A stretch of 36,724 nucleotides of DNA from Litorilinea aerophila (GTDB lineage Bacteria; Chloroflexota; Anaerolineae; Caldilineales; Caldilineaceae): the NCBI RefSeq assembly GCF_006569185.2, contig NZ_VIGC02000045.1:1-36724 (forward strand), in the 5' to 3' direction. The position numbers and the translations under genes are program-made. The first letter of the stretch is position 1; every line of letters begins with the position of its first letter. Shown here piece by piece: positions 1-9,360 of this stretch. The notes beneath the pieces were generated by a model. It saw only the letters and a list, made by a program, of their open reading frames with translations, did no database searches and was not told the origin of the DNA.

Positions 1-86
1 CTCCATCCCGAACCCGGCAGTTAAGCCCACCAGCGCCGATGGTAGTATGCGGGCGACTGCATGCGAGAGTAGGTCATTGCCAACCC
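1..86 (+). rRNA. rrf: 5S ribosomal RNA, 3' part
   Basis: The first 86 bases carry the conserved 3' two thirds of a bacterial 5S rRNA: the ATCCCGAACCCGGCAGTTAAG loop region, the GCGCCGATGGTAGTATG segment and the closing ATGCGAGAGTAGGTCATTGCC helix. The 5' part lies outside the window, so this is the tail of an rrn operon running into the window. The exact 3' end is judged from where helix I should close and could be off by a few bases. A pyrimidine-rich stretch follows immediately. No separate hairpin terminator is evident next to the gene; the nearest strong one is at 340-379. Confidence 0.93.
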
Positions 87-168
87 TTCTCTTCCCTGCC
101 TTTTCTTATCCCCTCCCCCTCCCCTCACATAACCCATAAAATAAACATTCCCCAAAATAGATCTGCTT

Positions 169-197
169 TTTACCTGACTCTATTTTTGTGCTATAAT
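169..197 (+). promoter_or_regulatory. Sigma70-type promoter ahead of glmU
   Basis: A TTTACC -35 element at 169-174 is followed after 17 bp by a perfect TATAAT -10 element at 192-197. This predicts a start of transcription near 204, about 240 nt before glmU. A terminator-like hairpin lies between the promoter and the gene. Confidence 0.7.
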
Positions 198-339
198 GGC
201 ACTAGCTGTCGTGCATCATAAAGTGTTCTTTGCAACGATTAATGGACGACGAAAACCCGCCGCACTCTACCAACCATAACTCCTGGGACGTCCAGGGCGC
301 AGTTCATTTCATCCGTTTCATTAGGATTATTGCGATGAG

Positions 340-379
340 ACCAGGCCGCCGGCCATAAGAGCAGGCGCGCCTGGTTTTT
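340..379 (+). terminator. Intrinsic-terminator-like hairpin in the glmU leader
   Basis: ACCAGGC at 340-346 pairs with GCCTGGT at 369-375, and the stem can extend inward by CGCC/GGCG with one bulged base. Five T residues follow at 375-379. It could end the upstream rrn transcript, end a short RNA started at about 204, or act as an attenuator for glmU. The overlapping self-complementary CAGGCGCGCCTG and the downstream TGCCTGC near 383 would allow competing structures. Confidence 0.55.
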
Positions 380-443
380 GTATGCCTGCGTGCTGTCACG
401 GCCCTGCAGGCGTCCTGAATGAACTCTCCATGCGGACGCACCA

Positions 444-1904
444 GTGAGCGAATCCCAGTTTGTGTCACAAGGAAAATCTCCCGTGCAATTTGCCAGTGTC
501 ATTCTTGCTGCCGGATTCGGCACCCGTATGAAATCTGAGCTGCCCAAGGTGCTTCATCCTATCCTGGGACGGCCCATGATCTCCTGGGCGGTGCAGGCCG
601 CCCGCACCGTGGCTTCCCATTCCCCTCCTGTGGTGGTGGTCGGCCATGGGCGTGAACTGGTCCAACAGACCCTGGGCAATGAAGTTCTGTATGTTGTTCA
701 AGAAGAACTACTGGGGACCGGCCACGCGGTTTTGCAGGCTCAGCCCCTGTTGGAGGGCCAGGCCGATGCAGTGCTGGTAACCTACGGAGACATGCCCTGC
801 CTGCGGGGCGAAACCCTCCAGGCTTTGATGAAGCTCTATCAGCAGGAGAAGGACCAGGATGCCCGGCTGGCATGCGCCATGTTGACGGTTACCCGGGACG
901 ATCCCCAGGGCTTTGGGCGTATCCTGCGGGACGCTCAGGGCAATGTCCAGGCCATTGTGGAAGAGGTCGACTGTACGCCGGAGCAGCGGGAAATTCGGGA
1001 GTTGAACCCCAGCATCTTCTGCTTCAACGCAGCCTGGCTTTGGGAAAATCTGCCCCGGATTCCCCTGAGCCCCAAGGGAGAGTATTACCTGACCGATCTC
1101 ATCGGGATGGCGGTGGAGCAGGGTTGGCGTGTGGCCACCATGCCCGTGGCCGTGGACGAAGTACATGGCATTAACACCCGGCTCCACCTGGCCCAGGCGA
1201 CCGATATCCTGCGTCGACGGATTCTGGAACGCCATATGCTGGCCGGTGTCACCATCGTGGATCCGGCGACCACCTACGTGGAGGATACTGTCACCATCGA
1301 GGCTGATGTCACCCTGCTCCCCGGTTGCTTGCTCCAGGGGACGACCCACATCGGTCGCCGTTCGGTGATTGGACCCTACAGCCAGATCATCCACAGCCAG
1401 ATCGGCGAAGGCTGCCGGGTCTCCTACTCGGTTGTCGAAGAGGCGGTCATGGAAGAACATTGCGAGATTGGCCCCTTCGGCCATTTGCGCAAGGGGGCTC
1501 ATCTGGCTGCCGGGGTTCACATGGGAAATTTTGGCGAAGTGAAGAACAGCTACCTGGGGCCAGGTGTCAAGATGGGCCATTTCAGCTACATCGGCGATGC
1601 CCAGGTGGCCAGCAACGTCAACATTGGCGCGGGTACCATCACCTGCAACTATGATGGCCAGCGCAAGCATCAGACCATCATCGAGGAAGATGCCTTCATC
1701 GGCAGTGATACCCTGTTGGTTGCCCCGGTTACCGTGGGCGCAGGGGCCCGTACAGGCGCCGGCGCTGTGGTCACCCGAGATGTGCCGCCCGGTACCCTGG
1801 TCTACGGGGTGCCGGCCCGTCCCCCGGGAGCCCTGCGCCATACCCGTGATGCAGATGTGGACACCAGCGATACGGGGAAGATGGACGCCGCTGCCGGGTC
1901 CTGA
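444..1904 (+). CDS. glmU: Bifunctional GlmU: GlcNAc-1-P uridylyltransferase / GlcN-1-P acetyltransferase
   Basis: GlmU makes UDP-N-acetylglucosamine, the precursor of peptidoglycan and other surface glycans, by acetylating glucosamine-1-phosphate and then uridylylating it in the cytoplasm. The N-terminal nucleotidyltransferase domain shows the LAAGFGTRM signature at residues 21-29, followed by PKVLHPILGRP. The C-terminal half is a left-handed beta helix of hexapeptide repeats with the acetyltransferase hallmark NIGAGTITCNYDG and the later GSDTLLVAPV. At 486 aa it is slightly longer than typical GlmU (about 456 aa), with short tails at both ends. Start is GTG at 444; in-frame GTGs at 462 and 483 are alternatives. 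It heads a plus-strand series with the CNNM gene and cdd. Confidence 0.96.
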   Translation: MSESQFVSQGKSPVQFASVILAAGFGTRMKSELPKVLHPILGRPMISWAVQAARTVASHSPPVVVVGHGRELVQQTLGNEVLYVVQEELLGTGHAVLQAQPLLEGQADAVLVTYGDMPCLRGETLQALMKLYQQEKDQDARLACAMLTVTRDDPQGFGRILRDAQGNVQAIVEEVDCTPEQREIRELNPSIFCFNAAWLWENLPRIPLSPKGEYYLTDLIGMAVEQGWRVATMPVAVDEVHGINTRLHLAQATDILRRRILERHMLAGVTIVDPATTYVEDTVTIEADVTLLPGCLLQGTTHIGRRSVIGPYSQIIHSQIGEGCRVSYSVVEEAVMEEHCEIGPFGHLRKGAHLAAGVHMGNFGEVKNSYLGPGVKMGHFSYIGDAQVASNVNIGAGTITCNYDGQRKHQTIIEEDAFIGSDTLLVAPVTVGAGARTGAGAVVTRDVPPGTLVYGVPARPPGALRHTRDADVDTSDTGKMDAAAGS

Positions 1905-1958
1905 GGGTCTCTCTTCCCATGAAGGTCGGCTGTGACTGTGGTAAATCAGGAGTAACCT

Positions 1959-3299
1959 GTGGAATCTGACCCATCCTCTTACCTGATACTCATTTTTTCC
2001 CTGCTCGCTGTCGGTTTTGCTGTGGCCTCGGAGATCAGTTTGACCAATGTGAGCCGCAGCGAAATTCGCAGGTTGAGCGAGGAAGCGGTGCCCCGTGCGA
2101 TGGCCCTGGACGGGCTGTTGCGCGATATCACCCAGGTGTTGCTCACTTCCTTGTTGGTGAAAAGTGCCGGTTTGGTTGCAGCTGGTGCTGCCATGGTTCG
2201 GATGCTCCCCGCGGGCGCATCTTTCTCCCAATTCGCCATGGCGTTCTTGCTCCTCTGGATCGCTCTGGTCATCATCCAGGTGGGGGGACGCAGCCTGATC
2301 CTGCCCAGGAGCCAGCGCATTGCCCTGCAGCTTGCCCCTGTGTTGAAGGGTGTGGTCTATCTCCTCTGGCCTCTGTGTGCCTTACTCCGTCGGCTGGGTA
2401 CCCACCTGGGGAAAAACGAGCTGGAGCATGGCGAGGAGAACCTGCTCCTCACTGAAGAAGGTATCCGCCTCCTGATCAACGTGGCCGATGAAGAGGAGGC
2501 GATACCGGAAAGTGAGAAGCAGATGATCGCCAGCATCCTGGAGATGAACGACACGGTGGTGCGGGAAGTCATGGTCCCGCGCATCGACATGGTGGCCATC
2601 AACGTGGAAACATCCCTGCGGGAGGCCCTGGATGTCATCCTGACCGCCGGCCACAGCCGGATCCCGGTCTACGAAGGGAACATCGACCGCATTGTGGGCT
2701 TCCTCTATGCCAAGGATCTTCTCCATTGTTTCCGGGAAAACCGGACCGACGTGCCCATCCGGGACATTCTGCGACCTGCCTATTTTGTGCCCATCAGCAA
2801 GAAGGTCAACACCCTGTTGGGAGAAATGCAGAAGCACCGGGTCCACATTGCCATGGTGGTGGACGAATATGGGGGCACAGCCGGTCTGGTGACCATCGAA
2901 GATATTTTGGAAGAAATCGTGGGCGACATCCAGGACGAATACGACGCGGAAGAGGATACCTACGTCTTGCCCCTGGGCGACAACAGCTACCTGCTCAATT
3001 CTCGTCTGGACGTCTATTCCCTGTCCAAACTGTTGGACGTGGAGCTGCCGGATGAAGATGCCGACACCCTGGGAGGACTGATCTACAGCCTCCTGGGCCA
3101 TGTGCCTGAACAGGGCGAATCTGTCACCTTCGCCGGCTGGCACTTCACCGTGCTTTCCCTGGATGGGCGACGGATCGACCAGGTGCGCGCCGATCCAGTG
3201 ACCGAATCGGCCAACCCGGAAGAGGAGTCCACAGAACAAGAAGGCAGGCGCTTCTCGGAGCAAAAGCGCTCCGTTTTGAACCTGTCCGCGTCGGAATAA
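1959..3299 (+). CDS. CNNM/CBS-domain membrane protein (HlyC/CorC family)
   Basis: This 446-aa protein has the three-part plan of the CNNM/CorC (historically 'hemolysin C') family, associated with divalent cation (Mg2+/Co2+) homeostasis. An N-terminal membrane domain (DUF21) has hydrophobic segments near residues 8-25, 60-80, 92-110 and 124-145. A cytoplasmic CBS pair spans roughly residues 205-325 and includes VMVPRIDMVAI, GHSRIPVYEG and the VDEYGGTAGLVTIEDILEEI block. A C-terminal CorC-type domain follows near residues 340-425. Translation starts at GTG 1959 behind a CAGGAG ribosome site. It lies 54 nt after glmU and is probably cotranscribed. The transported ion cannot be read from sequence; 'hemolysin' is a legacy name. 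Confidence 0.9.
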   Translation: MESDPSSYLILIFSLLAVGFAVASEISLTNVSRSEIRRLSEEAVPRAMALDGLLRDITQVLLTSLLVKSAGLVAAGAAMVRMLPAGASFSQFAMAFLLLWIALVIIQVGGRSLILPRSQRIALQLAPVLKGVVYLLWPLCALLRRLGTHLGKNELEHGEENLLLTEEGIRLLINVADEEEAIPESEKQMIASILEMNDTVVREVMVPRIDMVAINVETSLREALDVILTAGHSRIPVYEGNIDRIVGFLYAKDLLHCFRENRTDVPIRDILRPAYFVPISKKVNTLLGEMQKHRVHIAMVVDEYGGTAGLVTIEDILEEIVGDIQDEYDAEEDTYVLPLGDNSYLLNSRLDVYSLSKLLDVELPDEDADTLGGLIYSLLGHVPEQGESVTFAGWHFTVLSLDGRRIDQVRADPVTESANPEEESTEQEGRRFSEQKRSVLNLSASE

Positions 3300-3432
3300 A
3301 GCTCCGCCTGCTCCAGCGTGGATACGGTCAGGTGCCCGGTACAGAGCCGGCACAGATGCGGTCCTAATTCAACTCAGCTTCAACACGGACTCAGCCAAGA
3401 CTCTGCACAGAGACTCCGCAAAAAGGTGCAAG

Positions 3433-3852
3433 ATGCCATCACCGCAGCAGCGTTCCAGGTTGGTAGAAGAAGCCCTGCTGGCCCGTCAACGAGCCTATGC
3501 GCCGTACAGCCGGTATCAGGTGGGCGCGGCCGTACTGACCGCGGACGGCCAGATCTATGTGGGCTGCAACGTGGAGAACGCAGCCTATCCGGCCACCATC
3601 TGTGCAGAGCGGGTGGCCCTCACCAGCGCGGTGGCCAACGGCCAGCGGGATTTTGTGGCCCTGGCCGTGGCCACTGCCGACGGGGGCACCCCCTGCGGCA
3701 TCTGCCGGCAGGTGATGGCCGAACTGGGCCCTGCCATGGAGGTCTACCTGGTGAATGGCCAGGGGCAGGTGGTCCACAGCACCACGGTAAAAGCCCTGTT
3801 GCCCGATTCTTTCTCGGCAGCCAGCTTGATTGCCGGCACGTCCGGCGGATGA
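3433..3852 (+). CDS. cdd: Cytidine deaminase
   Basis: Hydrolytic deaminase converting cytidine and deoxycytidine to uridine and deoxyuridine in pyrimidine salvage. The 139-aa length fits the small homotetrameric class. The zinc site is complete: C57 and proton-shuttling E59 in CAER, then C88 and C91 in PCGICRQ. The substrate-binding NVENAAYP at residues 46-53 is intact. ATG 3433 is preceded by an AAAAAGGTG ribosome site. It follows the CNNM gene after 133 nt and ends 82 nt before the histidine kinase, whose promoter starts just past the cdd stop. Confidence 0.95.
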   Translation: MPSPQQRSRLVEEALLARQRAYAPYSRYQVGAAVLTADGQIYVGCNVENAAYPATICAERVALTSAVANGQRDFVALAVATADGGTPCGICRQVMAELGPAMEVYLVNGQGQVVHSTTVKALLPDSFSAASLIAGTSGG

Positions 3853-3898
3853 CTCCCGGCTCAACTGCCATCTGGCGCGCTGTCTGCCCTCCGCTCCC

Positions 3899-3927
3899 TT
3901 TGCATCCATCTTCCCCTACGTTATAAT
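3899..3927 (+). promoter_or_regulatory. Promoter placing +1 at the histidine kinase start codon
   Basis: A TTTGCA -35-like element at 3899-3904 is followed after 17 bp by a perfect TATAAT at 3922-3927. The expected +1 falls at about 3933-3935, on the ATG of the kinase gene at 3935. No ribosome-binding site fits in the gap, so the transcript would be leaderless. Confidence 0.65.
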
Positions 3928-3934
3928 CCACCGT

Positions 3935-5617
3935 ATGAACGTACCGGCACTCCTGGCCACCTACCAATTACGCCAGCGGGAGTATCTGCTACGCATTACC
4001 CGTGCCATGACCTCCCGCCTGGACCTGCCCAGCCTGCTCAAGCTGATCTTGAGCAGCGCCGCAGAGCTGGTGGGTTGTCGCGCGGGGCTGATTGCCCTGG
4101 AGCAGGAACCGACCGAGTTTTTGCCCAGGCAAGCCATCCTGCCCCGCTTTCAGATCCGCGCCATCTACAACATTTCGCCCCAATCCTTGCCGGCCTTTGA
4201 ACCCCTGTTGGACGTCATTCCCCTGATTGCCCGGGGCGTGGAGGACGACGAAGGGAACGACCCCCTGGACTCCTACTATCTGGATCTGCAGGCGCGGGTC
4301 CGCCAGGTGGAGGAGCGGCTGGGCATTCCCCTGGGACAGGTGGTGGGGTTGCCCCTCTTTTTCGAAGATGAACTGCTGGGCATCATCTTTCTCTTCCGCA
4401 CAGAATACGCCTTTACCGAAATGGACTGGCAGTTCCTGGAAGGCTTCGCCAACCAGGCCGCCATCGCCGTGCGCAATGCCCGGCTCTACCACCAGCTAGA
4501 GACCGAGCGCAGCCGTCTGGCCACCATCATTGAAAACAGCGCCGACGGCATCATGATCCTGAACGGGGAGCGCCGGGTGATGGTGATCAACCAGGCCCTG
4601 GCCGCCATGGTGGGTATGACGCCAGAAGAGGCTCTGGGACGCCCCTGCCACGAAGTGCTCGCCCTGGAAAACGTCCAGGGCGATGACCTCTGCCAGGCGG
4701 AATACCCCATGGAGATGCTGCCCCGGGAAGGCCTGCGCTGTGAGGGGGACCTGTACCGGCCCGGCGGCGGGCGTGTCACCGTTTCCGTCATCTACACGCC
4801 TCTGTACGATGAGGCCAACCGGCTGGTGAACATCATCGTCAACGTCCACGACATTACCCGCTTCCGGGAAGAGGAGGAGATGAAGTCCACCTTCACCTCC
4901 ATCATCAGCCATGAGCTGAAAACGCCAGTGGCCCTGATCAAAGGCTATGCCCAGACCCTGGCCCGGCCGGATGTGGAATGGGATCAAGAAACGGCCCGGC
5001 AGGGGCTTCAGATCATCGAAGAGGAAGCGGATCGCCTGGAGATGCTGATCAACAATCTGTTGGATGTCAGCCGCATCCAGGCCAGCGGTCTGCGCCTGGA
5101 CTACGCCGACGTCAATCTCCAGGCCCTGGCCCAGAAAGTGGCCGAAGCCTACCGCACCCAGACGAATACCCATCAGATCGAGCTGGATTTTCCCCATGAG
5201 CTGCCCCTGGTCTGGGGCGACGAGGAGCGCCTGCGCCAGGTGTTGACCAACCTGGTCAGTAACGCCATCAAGTACTCGCCCGATGGGGGCATCATCCGCA
5301 TCGGCGGCTGGACGGACCAGGGCGACGGCACCCAGCCGGACCAGACCCGGGTCGTCCTCTATGTGGCCGATCAGGGCATCGGCATTCCACCCGAGGAGAT
5401 TCCCCACATCTTCGACCGGTTCTACCGGGTGGACAGCAGCCTGCGCCGCAGCACGGCCGGTACAGGCCTGGGGCTCTTCCTGGCCAAAGCCATCGTCGAA
5501 GCCCACGGCGGCCAGATCTGGGTGCGCAGCGAACCGGGCAAAGGGACCACCTTCTTCTTCTCCCTGCCGGTGAGCCAAGGCCAGGATGCAACCACCCAAA
5601 CCATCAACCATCCCTGA
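3935..5617 (+). CDS. GAF-PAS sensor histidine kinase
   Basis: A 560-aa soluble sensor kinase that autophosphorylates on histidine and passes phosphate to a response regulator. Domains in order: GAF (about residues 20-185, ending in the typical FANQAAIAVRNARLY helix), PAS (about 195-310), HisKA with SHELKTPV, and HATPase_c with NLVSNAIKYSP, DQGIGIP and the GTGLGLF lid. No transmembrane segment is seen, so sensing is probably cytoplasmic. The frame is open upstream to 3830, but the ATG at 3935 is chosen because the upstream part overlaps cdd, reads as unstructured, and because a TATAAT box sits 7 nt before this ATG. No response regulator is adjacent, so it is an orphan kinase here; the ligand is unknown. 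Confidence 0.9.
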   Translation: MNVPALLATYQLRQREYLLRITRAMTSRLDLPSLLKLILSSAAELVGCRAGLIALEQEPTEFLPRQAILPRFQIRAIYNISPQSLPAFEPLLDVIPLIARGVEDDEGNDPLDSYYLDLQARVRQVEERLGIPLGQVVGLPLFFEDELLGIIFLFRTEYAFTEMDWQFLEGFANQAAIAVRNARLYHQLETERSRLATIIENSADGIMILNGERRVMVINQALAAMVGMTPEEALGRPCHEVLALENVQGDDLCQAEYPMEMLPREGLRCEGDLYRPGGGRVTVSVIYTPLYDEANRLVNIIVNVHDITRFREEEEMKSTFTSIISHELKTPVALIKGYAQTLARPDVEWDQETARQGLQIIEEEADRLEMLINNLLDVSRIQASGLRLDYADVNLQALAQKVAEAYRTQTNTHQIELDFPHELPLVWGDEERLRQVLTNLVSNAIKYSPDGGIIRIGGWTDQGDGTQPDQTRVVLYVADQGIGIPPEEIPHIFDRFYRVDSSLRRSTAGTGLGLFLAKAIVEAHGGQIWVRSEPGKGTTFFFSLPVSQGQDATTQTINHP

Positions 5618-5649
5618 TCGATTCAGCCAGCTTCATTTGGAGTAGATCC

Positions 5650-7011
5650 ATGCCGAGAGAAAATGAAACGCGCACCCCACGAAGCCTGGGACGGCTTGCC
5701 GCCGCGCTGGTGGTCGCACTGCTGATCATTGCGGTCGCCTCGTGGCAGGTGACCGCTTCCAGCCCCCTGCAGCAGGACGAGCCGGGGGCCACGCTGGATC
5801 CGGAGGTGCGCGCGGCCTTGCAGGTCGCGGTGGCGGAAGTGGCCGCGCGGCTATATGATCTGCCGGAGCCCACGCCCCCACCTCCTGCCGAAAGCCCAAT
5901 CCTCCTGCCCACGCCGACACCCCAACCACCCACCGCCCAGGAGGCCGAACAGCCCGCCGGCGAAGCGGAGCCTGCCCCGACCGAGGAACCCGCCCCCGCT
6001 CCACCGCCTGCGGAAACCGGAGAGGCGGCCCTCTTGCCCCACAGGGTGCAGGGGGTGACCCTGCAGGTCCCGACAAGCTGGACGGTGTTGGAAGGGCGCT
6101 TCGGCAGCCTTCTGAACCTGGCCGTTCCCGGCACGAATTTTATTGGCGTGCTTCAGGGGAGCATGGAGCAGGATCTGCCCGGCCTGTTGGGGGTCGTCGT
6201 CCTCCGGGATCAGGCCCAGGCACTGGTGCGCCAGATCGATGAAAATGGGGAGCTGATCGGGGTAACCACCCGGCTCACCAGCCAGCGGTTGCCCCTGGTT
6301 CGAATCGACTTCCGGGCCAACTTCCAGGGCAGTGATGGGCAGGGCGCCCTCTATCTCGTCTCGCCCGGCGCCACCGCCTACCTGCTCATCACCTTTGCCC
6401 CCGCGGCCGATTGGGAGGCCCTGGAGCCCACGGTCGATCTGGTCGCCCAGAGTATCTTCTTCGATCCCTTCCAGATCACCCTGACCGCTGCGGAAGGGCG
6501 GGAGCTGCTCTACACCCACAGCGATGGCTCCCTGAGCCTGACCGTGCCGGTCAACTGGCAGGTCACCGAGACGGGCCAGGAGATGCCGGCTCTGTTGGTG
6601 GCTGATCCCTCCTTTGCCATCGTTGCGGCGATAGGGCACGAGGCACCCCTGCCCGCCGATCTGGCCGATGAACTGGGCCAGATTTTGGCAGCTGCCCCGC
6701 AGACGCCCACCCTGGACACCGCGCTGCTCCAGGCGTTGCAGGAGGCTGTGCTTTCGGCGCTCAACATTCTGCCCGGGGAGCTCACGCTGGATGAAGCTGC
6801 CACCCAGGCGTTTGTGGCCGATGGGCAGGTGACTATCCGGCTGGTGGGTACCACCGAACTGGAGCCCGGACTTCCCCTGACGCTGATCGCCTACGCGCGA
6901 ATTCACCAGGCTGGCGTTCTGCCCGCGCTGGTTTTTGGCGATCTGACACAGATTCTGGAGCGGGAGCCTTCCCTGTTGGCGATCCTGAATACGGTGACCG
7001 CTACACCTTAA
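5650..7011 (+). CDS. Exported protein of unknown function, Pro-rich linker and duplicated domain
   Basis: A 453-aa protein not assigned to a named family. Residues 15-32 form a hydrophobic N-terminal helix after an Arg-containing start, giving a signal peptide or membrane anchor. A Pro/Glu/Ala/Thr-rich linker covers about residues 76-130. The remainder appears to hold two related beta-rich modules: one opens with [14 protein letters not shown] and the other, about 165 residues later, with [14 protein letters not shown]. That pattern recalls PsbP/DcrB-like folds, which is inference. ATG 5650 has GGAGTAGATCC just upstream. It follows the kinase gene by 32 nt and is probably cotranscribed, so it may be an extracytoplasmic partner or output of that system. 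Its stop codon interlocks with that of the convergent kinase gene. Confidence 0.75.
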   Translation: MPRENETRTPRSLGRLAAALVVALLIIAVASWQVTASSPLQQDEPGATLDPEVRAALQVAVAEVAARLYDLPEPTPPPPAESPILLPTPTPQPPTAQEAEQPAGEAEPAPTEEPAPAPPPAETGEAALLPHRVQGVTLQVPTSWTVLEGRFGSLLNLAVPGTNFIGVLQGSMEQDLPGLLGVVVLRDQAQALVRQIDENGELIGVTTRLTSQRLPLVRIDFRANFQGSDGQGALYLVSPGATAYLLITFAPAADWEALEPTVDLVAQSIFFDPFQITLTAAEGRELLYTHSDGSLSLTVPVNWQVTETGQEMPALLVADPSFAIVAAIGHEAPLPADLADELGQILAAAPQTPTLDTALLQALQEAVLSALNILPGELTLDEAATQAFVADGQVTIRLVGTTELEPGLPLTLIAYARIHQAGVLPALVFGDLTQILEREPSLLAILNTVTATP

Positions 7012-8495
7012 GGGCGGCTTTCAGGCGATGCGCCCGGCAGGGGGCTGTATTCCGGAAGCCAGAGGGTAAAGGTGCTGCCCTGCTGCACCTGGCTTTCCAC
7101 GGTGATGCGGCCATTGTGGGCCTGGGCAATCCACTGGGCGATGCTCAGGCCCAGGCCGCTGCCGCCCATCTCCCGACTGCGGGCCTTATCCGCGCGGTAA
7201 AAGCGGTCGAAGATCTGGGCCTGCTCTTCCTCACTGATCCCAATCCCCGTATCGCTCACGGCTACCTTCACCCAGCCATCCCGATTCTCCAGGCTGAGGG
7301 TGATGACCCCGCCGCTGGGCGTGTACTTGATCGCGTTGTCCGTCAGGTTCAACAACAGTTGGCGCAGGCGCTCCGGATCGCCCAGAACCATGGCCTGATC
7401 TTCGCTGCCCAGGCGAATCTCCAGGGCCCCTGCGCCCTTGCGCTGCTCGGCCATGCGCCGGGTGCGCCGGTAGACATCCAGGAGCAGGGTGTCCATCTCC
7501 ACCGGCTGGAGTTGAAGTTGCAGGGCGCCGCTGTCCGCCTGGGCCAGCAGCAGGAGGTCGCTGACCATGTTGCTCATGCGCGCGGTTTCGCTCTCGGCTT
7601 CGTTCAGCGTCTCCTGCAAGGTCTCGTGGAGGAGGGGAGTACGGCTGCCGCTGCTGGCCGCGGTGATGAGCATCCGCCGGAGCAGCTCCAGGTTCCCCTG
7701 CACCGTGGTCAGGGGCGTGCGGAGTTCATGGCTCACATCCGCGATGAGCCGCTCCTGGGTGCGGAACAGTTGCTGAATCCGGTCCAACATGCTGTTGAAG
7801 GTGGCGGCCAGCTGGCCTACCTCGCTGGCGTCGTTGGGAATGTTCAGCCGTTGGCCCAGGTCCCTGGCCCGGCTGATGCTACTGGCCGTCTGGGTGATGG
7901 TGTCCAGGGGGGCCAGGGCCCGGCGGGCCAGGAAAGCGCCCACCACCGCGGCAATCAACAGGCTCAGCGCAGTCCCCAGGATGAGGAACTGGCTCACCTT
8001 GGCCAGGGTCTCCTGAACACCCCGCACCGGTTTGATGACCTGGACGGCCCCGACGATGGCGTTGTTGGCGATGATGGGCACGCTGTAGACCAGGAGCAGG
8101 GTGTCATCCTTGCTGATGGTATAAAACCGGTACGGTTGACCGGTCCGGACGGCTTCCAGGGCCTGGCTGTCGGTTTGGATGGACATGGGACCCAGGTTGC
8201 TGCTGCGTTTCAGGATGGTGCCGTTCAGGTCGATGATCTGAACCCCCACCGAACGGGCGAAGAAATCCAGCTCTGGGAATTGGATGCGGGTGGGGTTGTT
8301 GCGGATAATGAGCACGTCGAGCTGGAGTTGCTGGGTCAGTGCGTTGGCCACCTCGGCGGCCTGGCGGGCGGCTTCCTGATTGACTTGGGCCCACAGGTTG
8401 GCGGCCAGCGCGGAGTAGAAAATCACCGAGAAGAGGATGAGGGTGGCGCCCAGCAGGGCAGTATACCAGAGGGTGAGACGCAGACGAATGGTCAT
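7008..8495 (-). CDS. HAMP-domain membrane sensor histidine kinase
   Basis: The sensor partner of the OmpR-type regulator immediately upstream. From the chosen start the protein is 495 aa: TM1 in [15 protein letters not shown]..., an extracytoplasmic sensor loop of roughly 130 residues, TM2 in [21 protein letters not shown], a HAMP linker, HisKA with [11 protein letters not shown], and HATPase_c with [17 protein letters not shown] and [10 protein letters not shown]. The open frame extends to an ATG at 8591, but the extra 32 residues are charged and unlike family N-termini. The ATG at 8495 matches the usual '[10 protein letters not shown]' opening, although its ribosome site (GGAA) is weak. A TATGCT sequence just before 8591 leaves a longer leaderless form possible. 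Confidence 0.9.
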   Translation of the reverse strand: MTIRLRLTLWYTALLGATLILFSVIFYSALAANLWAQVNQEAARQAAEVANALTQQLQLDVLIIRNNPTRIQFPELDFFARSVGVQIIDLNGTILKRSSNLGPMSIQTDSQALEAVRTGQPYRFYTISKDDTLLLVYSVPIIANNAIVGAVQVIKPVRGVQETLAKVSQFLILGTALSLLIAAVVGAFLARRALAPLDTITQTASSISRARDLGQRLNIPNDASEVGQLAATFNSMLDRIQQLFRTQERLIADVSHELRTPLTTVQGNLELLRRMLITAASSGSRTPLLHETLQETLNEAESETARMSNMVSDLLLLAQADSGALQLQLQPVEMDTLLLDVYRRTRRMAEQRKGAGALEIRLGSEDQAMVLGDPERLRQLLLNLTDNAIKYTPSGGVITLSLENRDGWVKVAVSDTGIGISEEEQAQIFDRFYRADKARSREMGGSGLGLSIAQWIAQAHNGRITVESQVQQGSTFTLWLPEYSPLPGASPESRP

Positions 8496-8676
8496 GGGGA
8501 ATTCCGGACGCACCGACAGAGGGGTCCTGTCCCTGGCCTGGGCGGCTGTTGGATCTGGATTCTCTGCGTGGCGTGCTCGGCGGTCGTCCATGCCGCCAGC
8601 ATACGCGACTCAGTTGAGATGGATATGAAAGCCTGCTGAGAATTCAGTGAAAAAGGGGAGGCGCCCGGGCCCATGG

Positions 8677-9360
8677 TCACGACGATTGTTCCCGCAGGGT
8701 ATAACCCACCCCGCGCACCGTCTGGATCAGGCGAGGTTTGCCGCCGGCCTCCAGTTTGGCCCGCAGATAGCGCACGTAAACCTCGATGATGTTGCTTTCC
8801 CCGCCAAAGTCGTAGTTCCAGATGTGTTCGTAAATCAGTTCCCGGGTGAGAACCTGGCTGGGGTGGCGCATGAAGAGCTCCAGGAGGTCGAACTCCTTGG
8901 CGGTCAGCTGGATTTCGTCCTCGCCCCGGAAGACCTGCCGGGTTCGGGGGTTGAGGGTGAGGTCGGCATAGCGCAAAACTTCCGGCGTGGCTTCCAGCCG
9001 ATGCCGCCGGAAGAGGGCCCGTAGCCGGGCCAGCAGTTCATCCAGGGCAAAGGGCTTCACCATGTAATCGTCGGCGCCGGCGTCCAGCCCGGTGACCCGG
9101 TCCGAGACCGCATCCCGGGCGGTCAGGATCAGGATGGGCACGGTGGAAGCCTTGCGCAGGCGGCGGCACACTTCCAGCCCATCGATGCCCGGCAACATGA
9201 GGTCCAGGATAACGGCATCGGGGACGCTTTCCCGCAGGCAGCGCAGCGCTGTCTCCCCGTCCTCCGCTGTGTCCACCTCGTAGCCTTCGAAGATCAGGCT
9301 TCGGCGCAGTAGATCCCGAATGCGCCGATCATCTTCAACGACCAGAATCCGTTCTGCCAT
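8677..9360 (-). CDS. OmpR/PhoB-family response regulator
   Basis: A 227-aa two-domain transcription factor. The receiver domain contains the acidic pair D10-D11, phospho-acceptor D53 in VILDLMLPG, the TA switch motif near 80 and K102 in VKPF. The C-terminal winged helix (about residues 130-225) has the [15 protein letters not shown]-type start and the conserved [10 protein letters not shown] end. ATG at 9360 is used because it opens the receiver as [11 protein letters not shown] and has a GGAA-type ribosome site; 82 further in-frame residues upstream are not domain-like. It precedes its kinase by about 180 nt in the same direction. Target genes are unknown. Confidence 0.92.
   Translation of the reverse strand: MAERILVVEDDRRIRDLLRRSLIFEGYEVDTAEDGETALRCLRESVPDAVILDLMLPGIDGLEVCRRLRKASTVPILILTARDAVSDRVTGLDAGADDYMVKPFALDELLARLRALFRRHRLEATPEVLRYADLTLNPRTRQVFRGEDEIQLTAKEFDLLELFMRHPSQVLTRELIYEHIWNYDFGGESNIIEVYVRYLRAKLEAGGKPRLIQTVRGVGYTLREQSS

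Noticed and set aside
204-379. 6S RNA or SRP RNA before glmU
   Set aside because: The ends do not pair into a long 6S-like hairpin, and the SRP GGAA-tetraloop domain is absent.
708-2231. 507-codon minus-strand frame across glmU and the CNNM gene
   Set aside because: It is the antisense shadow of two well-supported genes and has no family motifs.
6290-6315. GGTTCGAATC, like a tRNA T-loop
   Set aside because: It lies inside the exported-protein gene, and no acceptor, D or anticodon stems surround it.
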